From: Emergencia timonensis
GTDB taxonomy: Bacteria > Bacillota > Clostridia > Peptostreptococcales > Anaerovoracaceae
Assembly: GCF_900086585.1 (NCBI RefSeq)
Contig: NZ_FLKM01000008.1
Location: 806,001 to 870,000 of the forward strand
Reading direction: 5' to 3'
Length of the DNA stretch: 64,000 nucleotides
In this document: positions 17,977-26,048 of the stretch, one piece after another
How the letters are laid out: every line of letters starts with the position of its first letter
Position numbering within the stretch: position 1 is the stretch's first letter
Notes under the pieces: model-generated
Told to the model about the DNA's origin: nothing
Database searches by the model: none
The model's input: the letters and a program-made list of their open reading frames with translations, nothing else
Translations under genes and position numbers: made by a program

Positions 17977-20316
17977 ATGTTGGGATTAACAAACAGAGAA
18001 GCAGCGGACCGGCGGCAGCAGGGCCTTGGCAATGAGCAGGTCAACTCGTCGACCCGGACAGTCAAAGAAATTGTCAAAGATAACGTATTTACCTATTTCA
18101 ACTTGATTTTCACCGTCCTTGCGGTGCTCCTGATCGTGGTAGGCTCCTTTAAGGATCTTTCCTTTATGCTCATCGTATTAGCCAATACGGCAATCGGTAT
18201 TGCACAGGAAATCAAATCAAAGAATACTTTGGATAAACTGAAACTTCTGAAGATGCCCAAGGCTCACGTGATAAGGGACGGCAAAGAGACTACTGTAGCG
18301 GTGGAGGAACTGGTCTTGTCTGACTGTGTGATTTTGCGGGCGGGAAGCCAGATTCCGGCTGACGCAAAGGTGGTCAGCGGCAGCATTCAGGTCAATGAAG
18401 CACTGATTACCGGTGAAGCTGATGAAATCACGAAAGGCCAGGATGCGCAGCTTTTGTCAGGCAGTTTTGTCGTGTCTGGCGAATGTGCGGCAGTTCTGAC
18501 CGCGGTTGGGCGTGATTCTTACATATCAAAACTGACTATCGAGGCCACAAAAGATAAAGGCGGCGAGCAGTCGGAGATGATTAAATCTTTGGACAGACTT
18601 GTCAAAGCCGTTGGAATCATCATCATACCTGTGGGTATTATCTTGTTCGTGCAGCAGTGCTATATTCTGAACGACAGCTTTTCTGAAAGTGTAACCTCCA
18701 TGGTTGCCGCCGTTCTGGGAATGATTCCGGAGGGGCTATATATGACGGCTAGTATTGCTATGGTTGTCAGCGCAATGCGTTTGGCTCGAAAAGACGTACT
18801 CGTTCAGAACATGCGGTGCATCGAAACCTTGGCCAGAGTTGACGTCTTGTGTGTGGACAAGACGGGAACCATCACGGAAAATGAGATGAAAGTGGATAGT
18901 TTTGACCTGATTTACGACGGTATCAGCAAAGAAGAGATGGCATTGCTTATTGGCGATATGGCGCAAAGTCAGAATTCCGATAACATTACCATGGCTGCAC
19001 TGCAAGCCTATTTTGATAAGACCAGCGGGAGACATCCTAATACGGTCTGCCCCTTTTCATCAAAATACAAGTACTGCGGAGCCAGCTACAGCGACGGCAA
19101 TTTCGTGCTGGGTGCGCCGGAGTTTGTTCTGCGGGAGGGATTTGACCAATTTGAAGAGCAGATTAACAGTATCGGTGAACAGGGCTATCGTGTTCTGGCT
19201 TTTGCTAAGGTCGCGGACGTGCCGGAAGGCCAGCCTCTCCAGGGACAGGCACAGTTGTTGGCTTTGGTTTACCTGACCAATCCAATACGAAAATCGGCGC
19301 CGGAAACTTTTGAATATTTTGCGGATAATGGCGTAGATATCAAAGTAATCTCAGGTGATAATCCGGTTACAGTTTCCAACGTTGCGCTGCAAGCTGGAAT
19401 CAAGGACGCGGATATGTATATTGATGCGAGGCAGTTGGTCAATCAGCGGGCGATTTATGAAGCCGTGGAACGATATACGGTCTTTGGCAGAGTGACGCCG
19501 GAGCAAAAGCGTCAGTTTGTCAAAGCATTAAAGAAACAGGGCAGGACGGTGGGAATGACTGGCGACGGCGTCAACGATATTCTGGCTCTGCGCGATGCCG
19601 ATTGTTCCATCGCCATGGCGTCTGGCAGTGAGGCGGCCTCTAATGCGGCCCAGCTGGTGCTGCTGGATTCTGACTTTTCAAAGATGCCTTCGGTCGTCGG
19701 TGAAGGCAGGCGGGTAGTAAACAATATAGAAAAGACAGCCAGCTTGTTTTTGACGAAAAATATTTTTTCCCTGCTGCTGGCTCTATTCTCTATGATTAGT
19801 GTACTGTCTTACCCGTTAAAACCGTCGCAGATTACTTTGATCAGTATGTTCACCATCGGAATGCCGTCCTTCGTGCTTTCCTTGGAACCTAACACCAACT
19901 TGATCAAAGGCACCTTCTTCGGCAACGTCTTTAAGATGGCTACACCGGCGGGAATCACCACCTTTATCAGCGTCAGTTCCCTGGTGGTCTTTGGGCAGGT
20001 ATTTGAAATTGATCCGGTGTGTATCTCCACGGCCTGCACCATATTGGTAGGTCTGGTCGGATTTATGATATTGGGCAAAGTCGCGAAACCTGCCAACGGT
20101 CTGCATATTGCCTTGATTACAATCATGGTCTGCGGCATGGCTTTCTGTACGATTTTCATGCCGGATTTGTTTGGCATTAACAGTATCTCTGGCCAAGCGG
20201 CGATGTTGTTGGTGGTATTTCTCATTGCGACGGAGGCGCTGTTCCGGTATATCTATAAGTTCACCAGTCTGTGCGGGCGGATTCTGAACAGGAGGCCGCG
20301 CAGGAAAAAGAAATAA
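17977..20316 (+). CDS. Cation-transporting P-type ATPase
   Basis: A 779-residue membrane ATPase of the P2-like or CtpE-like type. Actuator motif LITGEADE near residues 144-151, PEGL in membrane helix 4, phosphorylated D294 in DKTGT, and hinge TGDGVNDILALRDADCSIAM near 526-545. It lacks heavy-metal-binding CxxC domains and the CPC helix, so a transported Ca2+, Mg2+ or similar ion is more likely than copper or cadmium. Monocistronic, with AAAGGAGA before ATG. Ion specificity is not decidable from sequence alone. Confidence 0.93.
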   Translation: MLGLTNREAADRRQQGLGNEQVNSSTRTVKEIVKDNVFTYFNLIFTVLAVLLIVVGSFKDLSFMLIVLANTAIGIAQEIKSKNTLDKLKLLKMPKAHVIRDGKETTVAVEELVLSDCVILRAGSQIPADAKVVSGSIQVNEALITGEADEITKGQDAQLLSGSFVVSGECAAVLTAVGRDSYISKLTIEATKDKGGEQSEMIKSLDRLVKAVGIIIIPVGIILFVQQCYILNDSFSESVTSMVAAVLGMIPEGLYMTASIAMVVSAMRLARKDVLVQNMRCIETLARVDVLCVDKTGTITENEMKVDSFDLIYDGISKEEMALLIGDMAQSQNSDNITMAALQAYFDKTSGRHPNTVCPFSSKYKYCGASYSDGNFVLGAPEFVLREGFDQFEEQINSIGEQGYRVLAFAKVADVPEGQPLQGQAQLLALVYLTNPIRKSAPETFEYFADNGVDIKVISGDNPVTVSNVALQAGIKDADMYIDARQLVNQRAIYEAVERYTVFGRVTPEQKRQFVKALKKQGRTVGMTGDGVNDILALRDADCSIAMASGSEAASNAAQLVLLDSDFSKMPSVVGEGRRVVNNIEKTASLFLTKNIFSLLLALFSMISVLSYPLKPSQITLISMFTIGMPSFVLSLEPNTNLIKGTFFGNVFKMATPAGITTFISVSSLVVFGQVFEIDPVCISTACTILVGLVGFMILGKVAKPANGLHIALITIMVCGMAFCTIFMPDLFGINSISGQAAMLLVVFLIATEALFRYIYKFTSLCGRILNRRPRRKKK

Positions 20317-20337
20317 TATAAACAGCTTTGAGAATGG

Positions 20338-20380
20338 CCGGCATGGCGGGGTGATAGAAACCCTGCTGTGCCGTTTTTTT
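20338..20380 (+). terminator. Terminator of the P-type ATPase gene
   Basis: CGGCATGGCGGGG pairs with CCCTGCTGTGCCG (with wobbles) and runs into T7. Confidence 0.9.
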
Positions 20381-20691
20381 GTTTGCATGCATTAAGGTTG
20401 CTGGCAACCTTTTGCGAGAGCAGAATTGCTAACCCAAATGAGTAAAAACTGGAACAAGAGGGATAACTATATTTAGTAAAAGCTGACCTTATCAGCGCTG
20501 CATGCGATTGCTTCTTAAAGCAAAGAACTAAAAAATGTTTGAATGCATAAAAAATATACCTAAAATTGCAAATAAATTGTTGATAAAGCACAAAAAATAA
20601 TGCTATAATGTTTTGTGTTATTTATTGCCTGCAGAAAAAGGAGCGCCCTTTTGCTGGCATGACAGCATTATAACGGAGAGGGAATGTGAAA
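20381..20691 (+). promoter_or_regulatory. Gene-free leader region and promoter of the YitT gene
   Basis: No gene is seen. An AAGGTTGC-TG-GCAACCTT hairpin follows the ATPase terminator (20394-20411). Small hairpins GCTGA/TCAGC and TTGCTT/AAAGCAA follow. A promoter TTGATA (20580-20585) and TATAAT (20604-20609), 18 bases apart, drives the next gene with a leader of about 75 bases. Confidence 0.55.
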
Positions 20692-21582
20692 ATGAAAAAA
20701 ATTATAATCAACTATATCGGCATTTTGATGGGTTTAGCCCTGGCAGCCTTTGGTGTGGTAGCCTTTATATTGCCTAACGGCATCATGATCGGTAGCGCTA
20801 CAGGTATTGGCAGGCTCATACAGCATTTTTACGGAATTCCGGTGTCTTATACGGTAGCGGTAGTGAATGGTCTGCTCTTTGCCCTGGGGTTTGCAGTGCT
20901 GGGAAAGAAATTTGCGCTGTCTATTGTAGTCAGCACCTTCGCCTATCCGATGTTTATCAATTTTTTCGAAAGATTGGATTTTTTAGCGGACCTTACGGAC
21001 AACGCTTTACTGGCAGCCATTTATGGCGGCGTCCTAATCGGAGTGGGACTGGGTATTGTCATCAAATCGGGGGCGTCTACTGGCGGTACGGATATCGTGG
21101 CTATTATTTTTAACCGCAAGCTGGGTATTCCAGTCGGGCTGCCCATGTATCTCATCGACTTTTCAATTCTGGTATCTCAGGTCTTTTTTGCCAAAGGCAG
21201 CGAAGAGGTGCTTTTGGGCATTATGATGACGTTTCTATATTCTATGGTTGCTGACAAAGTAGTCGTAGCAGGAGGCAGCGCGGTACAGCTGGTAATCATC
21301 AGCCAAAAGTACGAAGAAATCCGCAGGCGTTTGGCGGAGTTGGTGGTCGGTAACACCGTCTTTTATGGGGAAAGCGGATATTTGGGAAATAGGCGGGATA
21401 TCTTGCTGTGTGTAATTTCGGGACGGGAGTTGAATCGGGTGCAGAACGAAATTCTCGCTCTCGACCCTGAGGCTTTTATGACGATAAACAGTGTCAAAGA
21501 GGTAAAGGGACGTGGGTTTTCCTTTGAGAGGGGAAAAGCAAAACAGATTCGCAGCGAAAAGGCGAAATTATCGAGAACTTAG
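20692..21582 (+). CDS. YitT family membrane protein (DUF161 + DUF2179)
   Basis: About 296 residues. The N-terminal two thirds contain five or six membrane helices with the signature SGASTGGTDI near residue 123-132; the C-terminal cytoplasmic DUF2179 domain ends with FMTINSVKEVKGRGFSF. ATG 20692 lies nine bases after GGAGAGGG; a GTG at 20686 is also in frame. Family members are often called transporters but substrates are unproven. Confidence 0.9.
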   Translation: MKKIIINYIGILMGLALAAFGVVAFILPNGIMIGSATGIGRLIQHFYGIPVSYTVAVVNGLLFALGFAVLGKKFALSIVVSTFAYPMFINFFERLDFLADLTDNALLAAIYGGVLIGVGLGIVIKSGASTGGTDIVAIIFNRKLGIPVGLPMYLIDFSILVSQVFFAKGSEEVLLGIMMTFLYSMVADKVVVAGGSAVQLVIISQKYEEIRRRLAELVVGNTVFYGESGYLGNRRDILLCVISGRELNRVQNEILALDPEAFMTINSVKEVKGRGFSFERGKAKQIRSEKAKLSRT

Positions 21583-21595
21583 ATATAGATAGTTT

Positions 21596-21637
21596 GCAAA
21601 AACGAACTAGTCCGATTTCGGACTAGTTCGTTTTTGC
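21596..21637. terminator. Bidirectional terminator with a 20-bp perfect stem
   Basis: Each arm is 20 bases (21596-21615 and 21618-21637) with a TT loop. A-rich and T-rich arm ends provide T-tracts in both directions. It serves the convergent YitT and yhhQ genes. Confidence 0.93.
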
Positions 21638-21648
21638 GACAGAATATA

Positions 21649-22362
21649 CTATTCGTTTATGCGGTTTTGATCCTTCAGGCGACGTGCGACGTAGACGGCT
21701 GGCGTATCCAAAAGACTAGTCACGATATAGATGACGTAGCTGGAAATGCAGATGTTAATTAGAGTCGGCAGGCTGTGTACACCTGCAAAGGCTCCGAAGG
21801 TAAACAGCACCGTGTTCATCAGCTGTGATACCAGGGTAGAGCCGTTGTTGCGGATCCAAAGTCCTTTCTTTGCATCGCCGAAGAGTTTGGTAGTATGTTT
21901 CCAGATCGTGTGGTAGGCGAAGACGTCAAAGACCTGTACGATGCCGTAGACGGCGATGCTGACCAGCATGAGGCGCGGCGTGTTGGAAAAGACCGACCTG
22001 ATGGCGGGCATGGCCCAGTCGTTGCCGTTAGGCTCATAGAGGAACCAGGACTGACTGATTAAAATGAAGGCGACACTGACGACAATGCCCATGCGGACTG
22101 CCTTGTTGGCATACTTCTTTCCTTCGGTTTCGCTGAGGATATCAGTGACCAAAAATGTAGAGGCGAAGAGCACGTTGCCTAAGGTCTGCTCCATGCCAAA
22201 GGCGTCCACCAGGATCAAGACTTCGATGTTGGCGGAAATGGTGGCGATGACGGTCCACATGTAGAGGCCGGTTCTGCCAAAGAATTTGTAAAACAGCACC
22301 ACAGCGCTGTAGATACAGACCAGGCTGCAGAACAGGATGATTTCGTTACGCATTGGATTCAC
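21649..22362 (-). CDS. yhhQ: Queuosine precursor transporter YhhQ
   Basis: A 237-residue membrane protein of the VUT/YhhQ family that imports preQ0, preQ1 or queuine. It has six hydrophobic segments and characteristic signatures NVLFASTFLVTDILSE and the C-terminal SSYVIYIVTSLLDTPAVYVARR. It overlaps the upstream radical SAM gene by 17 bases and shares its preQ1-type riboswitch, which supports a role in queuosine precursor uptake. Confidence 0.93.
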   Translation of the reverse strand: MNPMRNEIILFCSLVCIYSAVVLFYKFFGRTGLYMWTVIATISANIEVLILVDAFGMEQTLGNVLFASTFLVTDILSETEGKKYANKAVRMGIVVSVAFILISQSWFLYEPNGNDWAMPAIRSVFSNTPRLMLVSIAVYGIVQVFDVFAYHTIWKHTTKLFGDAKKGLWIRNNGSTLVSQLMNTVLFTFGAFAGVHSLPTLINICISSYVIYIVTSLLDTPAVYVARRLKDQNRINE

Positions 22363-23059
22363 CTCCTACGCCGAAGTCGGTATTTTCCAGCAAAATATCC
22401 ACACGGGAATTCCCCATATATTTAGGATACAGTTCCTTGAGAAAAACCTCGATAACGGCGGGATCAGGTTTGATCGGTTTGCCATTCTCCACCATGATGT
22501 TGATGCAGACCCGTTCAAAGTGGGTAAGGCCGGTCTCGATATCCCGCTCCATGGTTTCCCGGTTTTGGCCGGGCAGCCCGAAGAGCAGGCAGCATTCGTC
22601 AAAGTCTGCGGCAATTTCAGCCGGATCACTGGCAGTGATGCCCTTGTCCAAATAACTCTCCCGAAAAAGGGCATCAAAGGTTTCCACGCCGATTTTGACT
22701 TTTACCAGGATGTTCAAACTGGCGAAGGAGGCCCGAAGGGCTTTGATGGCAGATCGGTCCTTCCAGTGACATTCGAAGTGAATCTCTTTGATGCCTTTGC
22801 TGATGCAGATTTTCCGGATCAGATCCATGGTCTGCTGATCAAGGTCCGAAAAACTTCCGGAGTTGATGACCTCCAGCTTTTGATAGATTCCAGAGACTTT
22901 TGCCAGTTCTACCTGATTTAATTCGTAGTTTGCCAGTTCATCGGTGCAAAAGTCCAGGTGATAGTCGCAGAATCTGCATCTGCGCCAGGAGCAGCCGCGG
23001 CCCCGGAGCAGGACGATTTCCCGCGGATTTTTTTCTTTGATGATGGAATAACGCTCCAT
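22346..23059 (-). CDS. queL: Radical SAM protein, likely QueL-type queuine lyase
   Basis: A 237-residue radical SAM enzyme. The iron-sulfur motif is close to the N-terminus: CSWRRCRFC at residues 22-30, which is C-x4-C-x2-C rather than the usual C-x3-C-x2-C. Later motifs include VINSGSFSD and IKEIHFECHW typical of the partial TIM barrel. QueL, described in gut bacteria, regenerates preQ1 from queuine. The assignment rests on the coupled yhhQ gene and the preQ1-type riboswitch in front, plus size. GGAGAGGAGG lies before ATG. Function by context is inference; the fold is clear. Confidence 0.75.
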   Translation of the reverse strand: MERYSIIKEKNPREIVLLRGRGCSWRRCRFCDYHLDFCTDELANYELNQVELAKVSGIYQKLEVINSGSFSDLDQQTMDLIRKICISKGIKEIHFECHWKDRSAIKALRASFASLNILVKVKIGVETFDALFRESYLDKGITASDPAEIAADFDECCLLFGLPGQNRETMERDIETGLTHFERVCINIMVENGKPIKPDPAVIEVFLKELYPKYMGNSRVDILLENTDFGVGGESNA

Positions 23060-23083
23060 TTATCCTCCTCTCCTCGTGACGAA

Positions 23084-23111
23084 CAAAAAATGCGCACGGA
23101 AACCGCACGCA
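23084..23111 (-). terminator. Riboswitch expression-platform terminator
   Basis: On the minus strand TGCGTGCGG pairs with CCGTGCGCA (nine pairs including two G-U) and is followed by T6. It lies between the aptamer and the queL start, so it should attenuate the operon. An upstream ACGGAACC can pair with the GGTTTCCGT part of this hairpin as an antiterminator. Confidence 0.85.
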
Positions 23112-23131
23112 ATAAAGTGTCTATATTGGTT

Positions 23132-23171
23132 CCGTAGTTTTGTTTATAGACAGGATGGTCACGAACTGTCT
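23132..23171 (-). promoter_or_regulatory. preQ1-I riboswitch aptamer
   Basis: On the minus strand AGACAG and CTGTCT form the stem around the loop TTCGTGACCATC, followed directly by the A-rich tail ATAAACAAAACTA. This is the compact H-type pseudoknot layout of class I preQ1 riboswitches (stem, loop, then AUAAAAAACUA-like tail). The adjacent attenuator and the downstream queuosine-related genes agree with an OFF switch responding to preQ1. Confidence 0.85.
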
Positions 23172-23186
23172 GATGTAATTTACCTG

Positions 23187-23216
23187 TCTAATATAGCATA
23201 TTTCCTGGCTGCTGTC
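23187..23216 (-). promoter_or_regulatory. Promoter of the queL-yhhQ operon
   Basis: On the minus strand TTGACA and TATATT are 17 bases apart, about 20 bases upstream of the aptamer. Confidence 0.8.
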
Positions 23217-23238
23217 AAAAATGTACGAGCAGGGTTGG

Positions 23239-23266
23239 TGACATAAAACGTCTCTTATGGTATACT
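23239..23266 (+). promoter_or_regulatory. Promoter of the cysteine synthase gene
   Basis: GTGACA (23239-23244) and TATACT (23261-23266) are 16 bases apart, ahead of the ATG at 23308. Confidence 0.55.
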
Positions 23267-23307
23267 ATGCGTTAGACTAAATCATTTTTGATTGGAGAAG
23301 AAACGCA

Positions 23308-24234
23308 ATGATATATCAAAATGTGCTGGAAGCCATGGGCCACACGCCTATGATTCAGTTAAATAAAATGCCAGATCCTGAAGGCGCCAGAGTGCTGGTA
23401 AAATTTGAGGGGCTGAATGTGGGCGGCTCTGTTAAGACGAGAACGGCCTTCAATATGATTACGAAAGCAGAAGAAGACGGTATTCTAAAACCGGACTCTG
23501 TCATCGTAGAGCCGACCAGCGGAAATCAGGGTATCGGCCTGGCTTTGGTAGGCGCTGTAAAGGGCTACGAAACCATCATTATCATGCCGGACTCTGTCAG
23601 CCAGGAGAGACGAATGTTGGTGGAACACTACGGGGCAACGGTCATTCTGGTTCACGATGCGGGCAATATCGGCGACTGCATTGAAGAATGTGTCGAGAAA
23701 GCGACCCAGATGGCGGCGGAAAATCCGAAAGTATTTGTGCCGCAGCAGTTTGAAAACGAAGCAAACCCTATGGTACACAGGCATCATACGGGGCTAGAAA
23801 TCTTGGAGCAGGTGGCAGGTCCAATCGATGGATTTTGCTCCGGCATCGGAACGGGCGGCACCATTACAGGCATCGGGGAAACCTTGAAAGCGCTGAATCC
23901 GCAGATTGAAATCTGGGCGGTGGAGCCTGAAAATGCGGCGATTCTTGCAGGTGGTACGGTCAGCAATCATATTCAGATGGGCATCGGTGACGGTGTCATT
24001 CCTGCTGTGTTGAACCAGCAGATTTATGACGATATCTATATCGTTTCGGATGGGGAGGCACTGCAGACTGCCAAAGATCTGGCTGCAAAAGAAGGCCTCA
24101 TGTGCGGTATTTCCAGCGGAACCAATGTAGCGGCGGCAATTAAGCTGGCTAAAAAATTGGGCAAAGGTAAAACTGTGGTGACGATTTTGCCCGATACAGC
24201 AGAACGATATTTCTCAACGCCGCTGTTCGAATGA
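23308..24234 (+). CDS. cysK: Cysteine synthase family PLP enzyme
   Basis: A 308-residue beta-family PLP enzyme that would form cysteine from O-acetylserine and sulfide. PLP-binding K43 lies in GGSVKTRTA, the substrate loop is TSGNQGIGLA near 71-80, the phosphate-binding loop is GTGGTITGIGE, and the C-terminal part has GISSGTNVAAA. Two positions differ from the common form: KTR instead of KDR after the lysine, and SGNQG instead of SGNTG. These may only mark a clostridial subgroup, but a relaxed or different nucleophile cannot be excluded. Confidence 0.88.
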   Translation: MIYQNVLEAMGHTPMIQLNKMPDPEGARVLVKFEGLNVGGSVKTRTAFNMITKAEEDGILKPDSVIVEPTSGNQGIGLALVGAVKGYETIIIMPDSVSQERRMLVEHYGATVILVHDAGNIGDCIEECVEKATQMAAENPKVFVPQQFENEANPMVHRHHTGLEILEQVAGPIDGFCSGIGTGGTITGIGETLKALNPQIEIWAVEPENAAILAGGTVSNHIQMGIGDGVIPAVLNQQIYDDIYIVSDGEALQTAKDLAAKEGLMCGISSGTNVAAAIKLAKKLGKGKTVVTILPDTAERYFSTPLFE

Positions 24235-24255
24235 CAATATGTCAGTCAATATGAG

Positions 24256-24295
24256 AGGTGAATGCGAAAAAAGTGTTGCATTCACCTTGGTTTTG
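24256..24295 (+). terminator. Terminator of cysK
   Basis: AGGTGAATGC (24256-24265) pairs perfectly with GCATTCACCT (24278-24287), followed by TTGGTTTT. The rplM promoter -35 box overlaps its 3' arm. Confidence 0.8.
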
Positions 24296-24304
24296 CTATA
24301 TAAT
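24276..24304 (+). promoter_or_regulatory. Promoter of rplM-rpsI
   Basis: TTGCAT (24276-24281) and TATAAT (24299-24304) have a 17-base spacer. Confidence 0.8.
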
Positions 24305-24472
24305 AGTCGTGCATTGTGTTTAAACGATGAATTGTAAGGCAGGACTTTACGAGTCCGGCAGCTTTGCAAGCTAAAAGTTTTTTAGTCATGTCGAAACAGA
24401 TTCTTTGGGATCCCAGTAGACAGCGCCGAAAAAGATCTGTATGAGATCCCAGTAGGTAGAAAGGAAGAGGAA
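24305..24472 (+). promoter_or_regulatory. Structured rplM leader (L13-leader-like)
   Basis: About 165 untranslated bases precede L13. Visible hairpins are GGACT/AGTCC (24342-24356) and AGCTT/AAGCT (24360-24372). The sequence GATCCCAGTAG occurs twice (24409-24419 and 24445-24455) in direct orientation. Ribosomal-protein leaders that bind L13 are known in Firmicutes; whether this one matches that family needs a covariance-model search. Confidence 0.55.
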
Positions 24473-24901
24473 ATGAAATCATACATTGCAAAACCTGCAG
24501 AGATTGAACGTAAATGGTACGTCGTCGATGCAGAAGGCAAAACTCTTGGAAGACTTGCTTCTGAAGTAGCTTCCGTTTTAAGAGGAAAGAACAAGCCGAT
24601 TTATACGCCGCACGTTGACTGCGGAGATTATGTAATCGTAATCAATGCTGAGAAAATTGAAGTGACTGGCAAGAAGAGAAAAGAAAAAATCTACAAGAGA
24701 CATACTGGATATCCAGGTGGACTCAGAGAGTTGACTTTCGAGAAATTACAGGAAAGAAAGCCAGAAGAAATCATCAAGCACGCGATCAAAGGCATGCTTC
24801 CTGATGGAAAGCTTGGCAGACAGATGTTTAAGAAGTTAAAAGTTTATGTTGGACCTGAACATGCACATACTGCTCAGAAGCCAGAAACTTTAGAGATTTA
24901 G
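24473..24901 (+). CDS. rplM: 50S ribosomal protein L13
   Basis: 142 residues. Typical signatures: [17 protein letters not shown] at the start, [16 protein letters not shown], and the C-terminal [27 protein letters not shown] precedes ATG. It is followed by rpsI in the near-universal L13-S9 pair. Confidence 0.98.
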   Translation: MKSYIAKPAEIERKWYVVDAEGKTLGRLASEVASVLRGKNKPIYTPHVDCGDYVIVINAEKIEVTGKKRKEKIYKRHTGYPGGLRELTFEKLQERKPEEIIKHAIKGMLPDGKLGRQMFKKLKVYVGPEHAHTAQKPETLEI

Positions 24902-24920
24902 GGAAAGGGAGGAATAGACC

Positions 24921-25316
24921 ATGGCAAAATTACAATACCAAGGAACAGGTAGAAGAAAACATTCAGTTGCTAGAGTTAGATTAATCCCTGGAACTGGAAA
25001 AATCACTGTAAACAAGAAAGACTTAGAAGATTACTTCGGAATGGAAATCGTTAAGAGAGAAGTAAAGAGACCTTTTGACATCGCTGGATGCCCAGGTAAG
25101 TTTGACGTAATCGCTACCGTAACAGGCGGCGGATTCACAGGTCAGGCTGGTGCCCTGAGACACGGAATTTCAAGAGCTCTATGCCAGGCAGACAGAGACG
25201 CTTACAGAGCGCCACTGAAAGCTGCAGGATTCTTAACAAGAGATTCAAGAATGAAGGAAAGAAAGAAGTACGGATTAAAGAAAGCAAGAAGAGCTTCACA
25301 GTTCTCCAAGCGTTAA
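24921..25316 (+). CDS. rpsI: 30S ribosomal protein S9
   Basis: 131 residues with [14 protein letters not shown] at the N-terminus, [19 protein letters not shown] in the centre and the basic tail ending SQFSKR. AAAGGGAGG precedes ATG. It is the last gene before a sharply AT-rich accessory region. Confidence 0.98.
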   Translation: MAKLQYQGTGRRKHSVARVRLIPGTGKITVNKKDLEDYFGMEIVKREVKRPFDIAGCPGKFDVIATVTGGGFTGQAGALRHGISRALCQADRDAYRAPLKAAGFLTRDSRMKERKKYGLKKARRASQFSKR

Positions 25317-25360
25317 TCGAGACTGTTTTCAAAACAATCTTACAAACTTCAAAAAGATTC

Positions 25361-25388
25361 AAAACCCTTGCAATTGCAGGGGTTTTTG
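25361..25388 (+). terminator. Terminator of rplM-rpsI
   Basis: AAAACCC and GGGTTTT flank the self-complementary TGCAATTGCA, followed by T-rich sequence. Confidence 0.85.
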
Positions 25389-25510
25389 TTTTATAAAAAT
25401 CTGCAAGAATTGTTAAAATGCTGTTTACTAGCAACGTACTTGCAACAAATAAAAACCCCAAGTTTTTTGATATACTTTTATTTTTACTCTCGAAGTAAAT
25501 TATTTAGCAG

Positions 25511-25699
25511 CTACTCGATAAAGCATTCTAATTTGTTAACTGCATTGAGTAAACCACTCATATCGAGGTGAGTGAAAGCTGCTTCGGTTACATTTCCAAT
25601 CGAGTGCCCAATAAGCTTTGACCTAATTGTGGAGGGCACACCGAGGTCCGCTAAGAGAGACGCGAAGGTGTGTCTTGTTGAAACGGTGCATAGTTCCAA
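25511..25699 (-). pseudogene. Tyrosine recombinase (phage integrase) C-terminal remnant
   Basis: About 62 residues remain of an integrase catalytic domain. TRHTFASLLADLGV holds the conserved R-H-x-F box and KLIGHS the second His box. The position of the catalytic Tyr reads Phe (EAAFTHLDM), coded by TTC. The frame upstream shows no further integrase sequence. This is a truncated and inactive relic of a mobile element inserted after rpsI. Confidence 0.8.
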
Positions 25700-25747
25700 C
25701 CAAGAGTTTCCATATCATCAGACGTTATTTCAATTTCGGAGACCTGA

Positions 25748-25993
25748 TCGATTGCAAATAAGAGTAGAAGGCCTGATAGATCGAGTAAAATAGTAATAAA
25801 GAAGCCAGCAGTTCTGACTGTTAAAGGTGCGAGGAGAATAAGCCGTCAGGCAGTTTTTAAAATCGCGGAAAGAAAAAATCGAACCAAGATTGTCATAAAT
25901 ACAGTCACAGATAAGGGAACGACTACAGAAACCTTTATAAAAAGATGTTTTAAAAATGAGTCAAAAAAGTATCGAAAATTGAAACATTCTTGA
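25748..25993 (+). pseudogene. Basic open frame lacking a start codon, possible gene fragment
   Basis: An 81-residue frame without ATG or GTG start but with a Lys/Arg-rich, protein-like sequence (KIVIKKPAVLTVKGARR, KIVINTVTDKGTTTETF). I do not recognise the family. Given the flanking integrase relic, it may be the tail of a mobile-element gene that has lost its front. Confidence 0.25.
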
Positions 25994-26022
25994 ATAAAAG
26001 GTATCTTACTAAGTGAAAAGGG

Positions 26023-26038
26023 TTTTAAGCGCTTAAAA
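26023..26038 (+). promoter_or_regulatory. 16-bp perfect palindrome upstream of the secreted protein
   Basis: TTTTAAGCGCTTAAAA lies 10 bases before the start codon of the next gene. It could be an operator or part of a small hairpin hiding the start region. Confidence 0.35.
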
Positions 26039-26048
26039 TATAAAGTTA

